A stretch of 5,406 nucleotides of DNA from Alphaproteobacteria bacterium (GTDB taxonomy: Bacteria; Pseudomonadota; Alphaproteobacteria; Micavibrionales; UBA2020): the NCBI GenBank assembly GCA_029266795.1, contig JAQSWE010000192.1:1-5406 (forward strand), in the 5' to 3' direction. The notes under the pieces are model-generated. The model ran no database searches and was not told the origin of the DNA. It saw only the letters and a list, made by a program, of their open reading frames with translations. Positions 1 to 4,584 of the stretch are shown in pieces. Numbering within the stretch: position 1 is the stretch's first letter; every line of letters starts with the position of its first letter. A program made the translations under genes and the position numbers.

Positions 1-607
1 TCGTCACGCGGCGTATAGGGCCAAAGGGTTTCCAGCCCCCGCGCGAACCAGCACGGATGCTGACTTTGTCGCCATAAAGACCGAAGGCAACTGCATGATC
101 GCCATGGACATGGCCGTTCATGAAAGTAAAAGTCTCGGCAAATGCGCCCCCATCCCCCGCCAGCCCGCCTGTGACGACAACATTTTTCCCGACCGTTTCC
201 ACGATACCGCGCGTGAACTCGCTGCCGTTCACGTTCAGCCCAGGCGCCAACACGAAAATGCCCGCAAGGTTAGGGGCGGCCAGCTTTTTGCCGATGTCCT
301 GCCCTGTCGCGCGCGAGCCTTGCGCATTCTTGAGAGGCGCTGCGGCGACTTTAACCTCCGTCGCGTCGAAATGCAGCGCGAGCAGCGAAAAGCTGTCGTC
401 CGAAACCCCGATACCCGAAATTTCTCCGGCTGTTGAGCAGCCGATCACATTCAGCCCCGCGCCCAGGAATGTTTTCTCAAGGTTCTCCCGGTCGGCAAAG
501 AAACCGGGTGCGCCAAACAGCACCGAAATTTGCGGCACAATCACCTTTGCCTGCGCGAGCGTCGCGGCGAGACCGCTTTGCGTTGTTTTGGCGGAAAATG
601 TCTTCAT
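1..607 (-). CDS. FIST-domain sensory protein, C-terminus beyond window
   Basis: This is an open frame of 202 codons running off the left edge, so the protein is partial at its C-terminus. The N-terminal FIST domain is recognisable by GCSTAGEI (residues 56-63), GGLAGDG (147-153), HAVAFGLYGD (171-180) and GWKPFGP (191-197), followed by the VT that usually leads into the FIST C-terminal half. FIST domains are predicted small-ligand (possibly amino-acid) sensors found in bacterial signalling proteins. No signal peptide or membrane segment is present, so it is probably cytoplasmic. The ATG at 607-605 has an AGAGGG Shine-Dalgarno 9 bases upstream (617-622). It lies 17 bases after the CheX-like gene and is the third gene of a receiver-CheX-FIST cassette. 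Whether an output domain follows the FIST region cannot be seen. The family call is firm; the ligand is unknown. Confidence 0.88.
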   Translation of the reverse strand, partial: MKTFSAKTTQSGLAATLAQAKVIVPQISVLFGAPGFFADRENLEKTFLGAGLNVIGCSTAGEISGIGVSDDSFSLLALHFDATEVKVAAAPLKNAQGSRATGQDIGKKLAAPNLAGIFVLAPGLNVNGSEFTRGIVETVGKNVVVTGGLAGDGGAFAETFTFMNGHVHGDHAVAFGLYGDKVSIRAGSRGGWKPFGPIRRVT

Positions 608-624
608 TCGGATAATCCCTCTTT

Positions 625-1137
625 TCAGCAATTTCCGGCGGCGCGTTCGTCCAAACCGAAATCCACGACAACGCCGTCCGCCCCTGCCCCCGCATAGTCG
701 TCCCAGGAAAAATGCAGGTGGATCGTGTCGTCGCCGCCGAGCGGAAAAGCGGCAGGCCCCGCCACAAAAGGCACGGCCATTTCGAAATCATGGCCGTACT
801 TATTGAGGCATGACTTGACCTTCGACCCCACGATGTTGGCGATGGCGCAAGCGATATCTTCGTGCACGTTCTTTTCCTGCGCCAGTTCGGGCGGATAAAA
901 CTGTGCCGCCGTCCGCGCTAGCAGTTTGCCGTCGAAGCTGAAGCAGAAATTGGCCGAGGCGCCACGCGTTTGGTCGAGCAGCAGGCAGGTGTAGATGCGA
1001 CCCTCCCCACCCGTCGCAGCCCCGCCCTGCACCACCGCAGACACAACGTTTTGCCCCAGCATGCCGTTGAAGGTTTCTACCATCGTGCTTTGCACGACGC
1101 CGGAAATATCGGACTTGATCCCAGACATGTCTAACAT
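625..1137 (-). CDS. CheX-like protein lacking the catalytic Glu
   Basis: This is a 170-residue protein similar in size to CheX (about 155). CheC/CheX/FliY proteins dephosphorylate CheY-P using a Glu and Asn in a D-x3-E-x2-N helix. The matching helix here is DIACAIANIVGSKVK (residues 94-108). Asp94 and Asn101 are kept, but the Glu position is Ala98. The rest fits the fold: an N-terminal helix with a VQSTMVETFNGMLG segment, glycine-rich turns, a strand rich in aromatic residues (NFCFSF), and a C-terminal strand pair ending in an acidic tail. It has no signal peptide or membrane helix. The start ATG at 1137 has an AGGA ribosome site (1144-1147) sitting just beyond the stop of the receiver gene, 11 bases away, which implies translational coupling. 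The fold assignment rests on my reading of the motif and the CheY-like neighbour. Loss of phosphatase activity is inferred. Confidence 0.68.
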   Translation of the reverse strand: MLDMSGIKSDISGVVQSTMVETFNGMLGQNVVSAVVQGGAATGGEGRIYTCLLLDQTRGASANFCFSFDGKLLARTAAQFYPPELAQEKNVHEDIACAIANIVGSKVKSCLNKYGHDFEMAVPFVAGPAAFPLGGDDTIHLHFSWDDYAGAGADGVVVDFGLDERAAGNC

Positions 1138-1148
1138 GCGTTTTCCTG

Positions 1149-1574
1149 CTATGCCGATTGTGCGTCGGATTTTCTCTCGCGCTTGGCGAGCCAGTCGAGA
1201 ACCTTTTTAACTTTCTCGGAAAAAATATTCGCCAGTACGGGCTTGATGATATACGACGTCGCGCCGGCCTTCAGCGCCTCGATCATGTGGCGCTCGTCGG
1301 ATTCGGATGTCACCATGACAAAAGCGACATCGTCGAACTTGCGCTCCTGACGGCATTCCTGCATCAGCGTGTAACCGCTTTTACCGGGCATGATCCAGTC
1401 GATGAAAATGATATCGTAATTACGCACCGCCATCCGCTCGAGCGCCTCCGCGGCAGTGCCCGCCGTGTCGATGTCGGCAAATCCCATGTTCTTTAAATTC
1501 TGTTCGACCACCTGCCGGATGATCATGTGATCATCGATCACGAGGACGGCAAGCGAGGACGGCGTGGCAGACAT
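1149..1574 (-). CDS. Single-domain CheY-like response regulator
   Basis: This 141-residue protein is a receiver domain with no output domain. All phosphoacceptor-site residues are present: acidic pair Asp14-Asp15 (VIDD), phosphorylation site Asp59 in FIDWIMPG, Thr89/Ser90 (VTS) as the switch residue, and Lys111-Pro112 (KP). The protein is cytoplasmic and presumably signals by protein-protein contact, as CheY does. The start ATG has AGGGG six bases upstream (1581-1585). It is the first gene of the cassette with the CheX-like and FIST genes. A CheX-type protein is the natural partner of a phosphorylated CheY. No histidine kinase is in the window, so its phosphodonor must be encoded elsewhere. 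The family call is secure; whether it acts in motility or another pathway cannot be told. Confidence 0.93.
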   Translation of the reverse strand: MSATPSSLAVLVIDDHMIIRQVVEQNLKNMGFADIDTAGTAAEALERMAVRNYDIIFIDWIMPGKSGYTLMQECRQERKFDDVAFVMVTSESDERHMIEALKAGATSYIIKPVLANIFSEKVKKVLDWLAKRERKSDAQSA

Positions 1575-1630
1575 AGATTTCCCCTGAGATAACGACGATG
1601 AATTCGGCCATCTACTAGGATAGGGGTTAA

Positions 1631-1656
1631 ATATTAAAATCAGTTTAACTAATTTT
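1631..1656 (-). promoter_or_regulatory. Palindromic operator candidate upstream of receiver gene
   Basis: The 96-base gap between the peptidase gene and the receiver gene holds a 21-base palindrome at 1636-1656. Its outer arms are AAAAT and ATTTT and its inner arms AGTT and AACT around a central T, with a single mismatched pair (1641/1651). Directly beside it on the minus strand is TAATAT (1631-1636), a possible -10 element. No acceptable -35 hexamer is found 16-18 bases upstream, and that space is filled by the palindrome. This geometry suggests a regulator-binding site over the promoter of the receiver cassette. It is too AT-rich to be a good intrinsic terminator for the peptidase gene. No factor can be named. 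Confidence 0.35.
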
Positions 1657-1670
1657 ATTGCGCACTTATG

Positions 1671-2672
1671 TCACGCTGCTGCGCCGCGAGAAGCCTTGCG
1701 CGCTGCGACTTTCGGGGATTTTGTGGCATCAGACATGCCCATATAATGCGCAGCAGCGGTGGCAAAATCATCAGCGGCACGGCGCAATTCAGTCAGAGCG
1801 GGCTCGGCCACTTTAGCCTGCCCGTCCATCACCTTCACGGCGAAACCTGCAAGCGCGTCTTCGTCAAGGTAATCCGGCACGCCGATATCGGAAAACAGGC
1901 TGGAGAAATCCGCTGCGCGGTCGATGAACAACCCCACCACGTCGTGTGGCGCGCGCACGGCTTCGGCAAAGGCTTTCGCGAACGGGCTCTCCGCGTTATC
2001 GGCGTGGTTGAGCAATCCCTGCCATGCGCCCTTGCGCCAGCCCATCACTGCGCTTTCGTTATAGGCATCCACCAGCTGTTCGTTGTCGAGCCAGGCAAGC
2101 GCCGCCGCCTTCATCGCGCCCGCGTCATCCGCGCCGCCCGACCGTGCCCATGCGCCGTAGAACGCGTTATACAGCGGCGCGCGGTCGGCCTCGAGGCTGT
2201 CCGGCGTTTCGCGCCAGTTGGCATTTCTGGAGAGGTTGTCGAAAATATCGCTGCGTGTTTCGCGCGCGTGGTTATAAATGAAATAGACCGCGAAGGCATC
2301 TGCATCCATTTCCATCAGCCGGACGGCGAACAGATGCCCGTGCGGCTCGAACGCGGCTGCTGAAAAATTCCGCCGCATCTCGGTCTCCATCTGCGCCACA
2401 TGCCGGGTTTCATGCGCGAAGAAATGCAGCAGCCGGTCGGTGCCTGCACGCGGGTCGAGGTAGATTTTTTTCTCCGACGGCATATAGCCGCCGCCCGCCA
2501 CGACGCCCGTGCCCATGACCGGCGGCACATCCTCCGTCACCACAATCTCGACGCCCTGTTGCTTCAGGTAATGCAGCAGTTCGCGGCCGAGCGCGGTCTT
2601 GGCGACCTCCGCCAGCAACTGCCGCTCCGCCTGCGCGGGGGTTAGATTGTATGAATCATATGACTCGTGCAT
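1671..2672 (-). CDS. Putative zinc metallopeptidase, HExxH type (DUF6782-like)
   Basis: This 333-residue protein lacks a signal peptide and membrane segments, so it is probably cytoplasmic. HETRH (residues 87-91) is a match to HExxH, with His87 and His91 as zinc ligands and Glu88 as catalytic base. Thirty residues on, LMEMDADAFAVYF (119-131) offers Glu121 or Asp125 as the third ligand, the gluzincin arrangement. Ahead of the motif is an extracellular-looking but probably buried segment with YMPSEKKIYLDP (63-74), typical of small metallopeptidase folds in which a strand precedes the active helix. The C-terminal 200 residues are mostly helical, with a basic tail (residues 318-333). I believe it belongs to the uncharacterised DUF6782 group, but I cannot confirm that by search. 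The start ATG follows AGGGCAGGG and a strong promoter, and the gene appears to be transcribed alone. The substrate is unknown. Confidence 0.65.
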   Translation of the reverse strand: MHESYDSYNLTPAQAERQLLAEVAKTALGRELLHYLKQQGVEIVVTEDVPPVMGTGVVAGGGYMPSEKKIYLDPRAGTDRLLHFFAHETRHVAQMETEMRRNFSAAAFEPHGHLFAVRLMEMDADAFAVYFIYNHARETRSDIFDNLSRNANWRETPDSLEADRAPLYNAFYGAWARSGGADDAGAMKAAALAWLDNEQLVDAYNESAVMGWRKGAWQGLLNHADNAESPFAKAFAEAVRAPHDVVGLFIDRAADFSSLFSDIGVPDYLDEDALAGFAVKVMDGQAKVAEPALTELRRAADDFATAAAHYMGMSDATKSPKVAARKASRGAAA

Positions 2673-2700
2673 CGCCCTGCCCTGTTGGCGCGAAAAAGCA

Positions 2701-2730
2701 TTTATAACCGGAATATGGTAATTATGTCAA
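2701..2730 (-). promoter_or_regulatory. Sigma-70-type promoter for the peptidase gene
   Basis: On the minus strand a perfect TTGACA -35 (2725-2730) is followed, after 18 bases, by TATAAA (2701-2706), a 5/6 match to the -10 consensus. Reading the -10 as TTATAA gives a 17-base spacer. The start site would fall near 2694, leaving a leader of about 22 bases that contains the ribosome site. The position just downstream of a terminator supports a fresh transcription unit. This is the best promoter in the window. Confidence 0.72.
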
Positions 2731-2761
2731 TAATGGACGACTTAACCTGTTGATAAAAAAG

Positions 2762-2794
2762 AAAAAAGGCCGGGGGTCACACCCGGCCTTTTTT
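2762..2794 (-). terminator. Bidirectional rho-independent terminator
   Basis: A perfect 13-bp stem is formed by 2762-2774 (six A, then GGCCGGG) and 2782-2794 (CCCGGCC, then six T), with a 7-base loop. On the minus strand the hairpin is followed by a further run of T (complement of 2755-2760), giving a long U-tract. It lies about 17 bases after the stop of the sensor gene and therefore ends the sigma/anti-sigma/sensor transcript. The flanking A and T tracts make it functional in either direction in principle, but no plus-strand gene precedes it. Confidence 0.93.
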
Positions 2795-2810
2795 CGTTCC
2801 CTGCCCCGCC

Positions 2811-3269
2811 CTATTCGGCAGGCGGGCGCGGCAGTTTCTGAATGAGTTTAAGCCGTTCCTCCGGCGTAATAACACGCAGAACATCGGAGCCAAGCGCCTG
2901 TCCGGCTTCCATTAAATGGTTCACCTCGGCGCGCACCTCCGCGAAGGCCTTGTCGAGGTCTTCCTGTTTGTAATCCGGCTGCGCGAGAACCTTTTTCACC
3001 GCTTCGCGTTTTTCACGCACTGCTTTCAGGCTCGCGCGTACTTCAGGCCAGTTTTTTTCCGCGGCGGTTTTCGCCTTCTCGCGGCTCTCGTCGCTCAATC
3101 CGCGAAAAGCTTTCGCGACCTTTCCAATCCCCATGCCGCCGCCGAGGACGTCACCCCCGCCGCCGAAGAAAAGCTTGCCCGCCACCACACCGCCCAGAAA
3201 GACGTTCGCGGTGAGTGAAAGAAACAGGATGATGCCAAGACAGGATTTAGAACAGTTTTGTGTCGTCAT
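2811..3269 (-). CDS. Membrane-anchored periplasmic sensor, CnrX/CpxP-like (heavy-metal-resistance family)
   Basis: The protein has 152 residues: a short cytoplasmic start, one hydrophobic helix (about 11-35), a glycine-rich linker (36-49), then a helical periplasmic domain (about 50-145). That domain has the LSDESR and ITPEER segments (58-63, 134-139) typical of the Metal_resist/CpxP helical hairpin fold. In CnrYXH systems such a protein senses periplasmic metal and controls an anti-sigma. Here the periplasmic part has only one His (118) and Met120 nearby, so classical metal binding is doubtful. The start is set by a GGGAGAG ribosome site 6 bases before the ATG at 3269. A TTG five codons upstream sits next to that site and is less likely. 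The ATG overlaps the anti-sigma stop as ATGA. The gene ends the cassette just before a strong terminator. Confidence 0.72.
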   Translation of the reverse strand: MTTQNCSKSCLGIILFLSLTANVFLGGVVAGKLFFGGGGDVLGGGMGIGKVAKAFRGLSDESREKAKTAAEKNWPEVRASLKAVREKREAVKKVLAQPDYKQEDLDKAFAEVRAEVNHLMEAGQALGSDVLRVITPEERLKLIQKLPRPPAE

Positions 3270-3571
3270 ATTACGCTCTCCCAACCGATATCGCCGAATA
3301 ACAAGGAGCCGAATAGGTCGCCGCTTTCAGTCGCGGCCATGCTGCCAAAGGCCATGCCCAAAACCGCCACACAGGCAAAGCCCGCCAGTTTCAGCCCGAA
3401 ACCATATTGAAAATCGCCGAAAAAGCGCAGCAGCACGCTGCCCACCGTCTGCTTTTCCTGTGCACTAACCTGCGCGAGGTTCGGCACCACCGTCGTGATG
3501 CGGGCGAGCAGCGCGTCGGGCGCGGGCTCAACCTTTAAATTCCTAACTTGCTGTTCCCAGTTTTCTTGCAT
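3266..3571 (-). CDS. Short single-pass membrane anti-sigma factor candidate
   Basis: The product has 101 residues: a cytoplasmic N-terminal region (1-57) containing PAPDALLARI (17-26), one membrane helix (about 58-80) and a 21-residue periplasmic tail. It lies between an ECF sigma gene and a periplasmic sensor gene, where CnrY-type anti-sigma factors (about 95 residues) are found, so its role is taken mainly from position, size and topology. It has no HxxxCxxC zinc motif; its only Cys (67) is in the membrane helix. The frame is open up to 3619, but the ATG at 3571 is preferred: AAGGG lies a few bases upstream and the overlap with the sigma gene is then 29 bases rather than 77. It would hold the sigma factor at the membrane until the sensor signals. 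Its stop overlaps the sensor start by four bases. Confidence 0.62.
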   Translation of the reverse strand: MQENWEQQVRNLKVEPAPDALLARITTVVPNLAQVSAQEKQTVGSVLLRFFGDFQYGFGLKLAGFACVAVLGMAFGSMAATESGDLFGSLLFGDIGWESVI

Positions 3572-4127
3572 CTTCTGCCCTTTCTTCTTCCAGCATCCCG
3601 CGCATCGTCTTGCGCGCACGCACCAGCAATCCTTCCAGCGCCTTGATATGCATATCCATCGCGGCCGCCGCTTCGGGGTTTGTCAGCCCCTGAAAATAGG
3701 TCAGCGTGACCGCAATCCGCTGACGCTCTGGCAGGCTTTGCAGCGCTGCCCTTACCTTTGTTTCCGTCTGGCGCTGCGACAATATCGCTTCGCCATTCGG
3801 GTCTGTGCTGGCCAGATCTTCCGGCACTTCGCCGCCGGTATTTTTATTCTTTCGCAGGTGGTCGTTGCAGCAATTCACCACGATGCGGTAAAGCCATGTC
3901 GTGAACGCCGATTTCCCGTCCTGCCATTTCGGCCCGTAAATCCAGAGCCGCGTAAAAACATCCTGCGCCACGTCCTCGGCATCCGCCTGTTTCTTCACCA
4001 TCACGCGCGCGATCGAATAGACACGGTTCAGGTGGCGTTTTGCCAGCATGTCAAAGGCGCGCTTATCCCCGGCCGCAATGCGGCCCATCAACTCTTCGTC
4101 CCTTGGCTCTTTGGCGTCCATCGGCAT
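3543..4127 (-). CDS. ECF-family RNA polymerase sigma factor
   Basis: This 194-residue protein has the two domains of an ECF sigma factor. The sigma-2 domain (about 22-95) contains DAEDVAQDVFTRLW (49-62) and FTTWLYRIVVNCCNDHLRK (75-93), which bind core polymerase and the -10 element. A linker (96-125) is followed by sigma-4 (126-178) with LPERQRIAVTLTYFQGLTN and a helix-turn-helix ending in KALEGLLVRARK, which reads the -35. Regions 1.1 and 3 are absent, as expected for the class. Starts at 4127 (Met1) and 4121 (Met3) are both possible, and neither has a strong ribosome site. The gene heads a cassette with anti-sigma and sensor genes in overlapping frames, so all three should be made in proportion. 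The target regulon is not visible; I found no convincing ECF-type (GGAAC / CGTT) promoter in front of it. Confidence 0.93.
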   Translation of the reverse strand: MPMDAKEPRDEELMGRIAAGDKRAFDMLAKRHLNRVYSIARVMVKKQADAEDVAQDVFTRLWIYGPKWQDGKSAFTTWLYRIVVNCCNDHLRKNKNTGGEVPEDLASTDPNGEAILSQRQTETKVRAALQSLPERQRIAVTLTYFQGLTNPEAAAAMDMHIKALEGLLVRARKTMRGMLEEERAEDARKLGTAS

Positions 4128-4156
4128 TTTTGTCCGTGCGATTCAAAACCAATGTC

Positions 4157-4188
4157 AGCATGTAACATTTTTCGTTTTGTTTCATGCT
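4157..4188. repeat. 11-bp inverted repeat in sigma-gene leader (operator candidate)
   Basis: AGCATGTAACA (4157-4167) and TGTTTCATGCT (4178-4188) are inverted copies with 10 of 11 bases paired, separated by 10 bases. The arm centres are 21 bp apart, two turns of the helix on one face, as for a dimeric regulator. The repeat lies 30 bases upstream of the sigma start and overlaps the predicted start site. A stem-loop in the leader RNA is the alternative. Confidence 0.45.
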
Positions 4189-4189
4189 A

Positions 4190-4198
4190 CTTATACCA
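4190..4198 (-). promoter_or_regulatory. Possible extended -10 promoter of the ECF cassette
   Basis: The minus strand reads TGGTATAAG: a TGn extended -10 followed by TATAAG, a 5/6 match. No -35 hexamer is present at 16-18 bases, which extended -10 promoters tolerate. The start site would be near 4183, inside the left-reading arm of the inverted repeat, with a leader of about 55 bases. A/T tracts at 4225-4257 lie at about -42 to -74, where an UP element would bind the alpha subunit. Suggestive only. Confidence 0.35.
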
Positions 4199-4224
4199 AA
4201 CGGCACCGCTTCCCCCTGCGCGGG

Positions 4225-4257
4225 AAAATGCATTTTAGTAAAATACTGATTTTAAAA
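4225..4257. repeat. Cluster of alternating A- and T-tract dyads
   Basis: Four blocks alternate as AAAAT (4225-4229), ATTTT (4232-4236), AAAAT (4240-4244) and ATTTT (4249-4253). They create a perfect 12-base palindrome AAAATGCATTTT (4225-4236), the dyad ATTTTAGTAAAAT (4232-4244) and TTTTAAAA (4250-4257). The cluster begins just beyond the stop of the small membrane gene. It has no GC stem, so it is a poor terminator. Bent DNA, an UP element or a nucleoid-protein site are the options. Confidence 0.4.
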
Positions 4258-4259
4258 GG

Positions 4260-4502
4260 TTATTTACCGGAAAGCTTGACCAGCTCCGCACGCAGGCGGG
4301 CTTTGTTAACCTCGCGCTGCAACTGGCGCTCCTCCCGGTCAGGGCCATTTCTGAGGGCACAGATGCTGATGACCGGCACCAGCAGCGTTGCAAAGGCCAG
4401 CATGCGGTCACGGGAATTATGCGTATTGAAAATCACGGCGAGAATAAAGGCGATTAGCGCGGCATTGAGCGCATAAGCGGCATAGCGAATAAAGCGGTCC
4501 AT
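4260..4502 (-). CDS. Small two-helix membrane protein, function unknown
   Basis: I do not recognise this 80-residue protein. It has a short basic N-terminus, two hydrophobic segments (about 7-26 and 34-52) linked by a polar turn (NTHNSRDR), and a highly charged C-terminal tail (53-80: DREERQLQREVNKARLRAEL) that is likely an amphipathic or coiled-coil helix. By the positive-inside rule both ends should be cytoplasmic. The ATG at 4502 has AAGGG about 8 bases upstream, and GC-rich codons in the frame support real coding. It stands divergent from the exported MuiA-like gene with an 82-base shared promoter region. It precedes the ECF cassette by 132 bases, so it might be transcribed with that cassette but has no obvious link to it. 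Confidence 0.7.
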   Translation of the reverse strand: MDRFIRYAAYALNAALIAFILAVIFNTHNSRDRMLAFATLLVPVISICALRNGPDREERQLQREVNKARLRAELVKLSGK

Positions 4503-4505
4503 TGA

Positions 4506-4533
4506 TTTACCCTTTTTAATATGATGGTATCTT
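4506..4533 (+). promoter_or_regulatory. Weak promoter candidate for the MuiA-like gene
   Basis: TTTACC (4506-4511) and TATCTT (4528-4533), spaced 16 bases, each match 4 of 6 consensus positions. They overlap the -10 proposed for the divergent gene. Nothing better is visible between 4503 and 4584. Low confidence. Confidence 0.2.
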
Positions 4534-4557
4534 AGGAGACAAATTCATTCCGCACAA
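4529..4557 (-). promoter_or_regulatory. Promoter candidate for the small membrane gene
   Basis: On the minus strand TTGTGC (4552-4557) and TAAGAT (4529-4534) are separated by 17 bases, with 3/6 and 4/6 consensus matches. The predicted start would leave a leader of about 20 bases holding the AAGGG ribosome site. The -10 overlaps that of the opposite-strand candidate, so the two would compete for polymerase. Confidence 0.3.
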
Positions 4558-4584
4558 CCGCATGATTTAAAGGATATTTTGAAA

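Noticed and set aside
120..806. 228-codon plus-strand frame
   Set aside because: It crosses antisense through the FIST gene and into the CheX-like gene, and its Pro/Arg-rich low-complexity product is typical of a shadow frame.
1668..2363. 231-codon open frame on the plus strand
   Set aside because: It is antisense to the HExxH peptidase gene, with His/Arg-rich composition, no ribosome site and no motif.
3270..3284. TTG start five codons upstream for the sensor gene
   Set aside because: The TTG abuts the GGGAGAG that serves the ATG at 3269, and the ATG forms a classic ATGA junction with the preceding gene.
3495..4238. 247-codon plus-strand frame
   Set aside because: It is antisense to the sigma and anti-sigma genes, and the sigma motifs on the other strand are unambiguous.
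4232..4257. Intrinsic terminator after the small membrane gene
   Set aside because: The possible stems contain only A-T pairs of five bases, far weaker than the terminator at 2762-2794.
4128..4259. ECF-type autoregulated promoter upstream of the sigma gene
   Set aside because: I looked for GGAAC followed at 16-17 bases by CGTT or similar. GGAAGC and CGTT occur but with wrong spacing, so no self-recognition site can be claimed.
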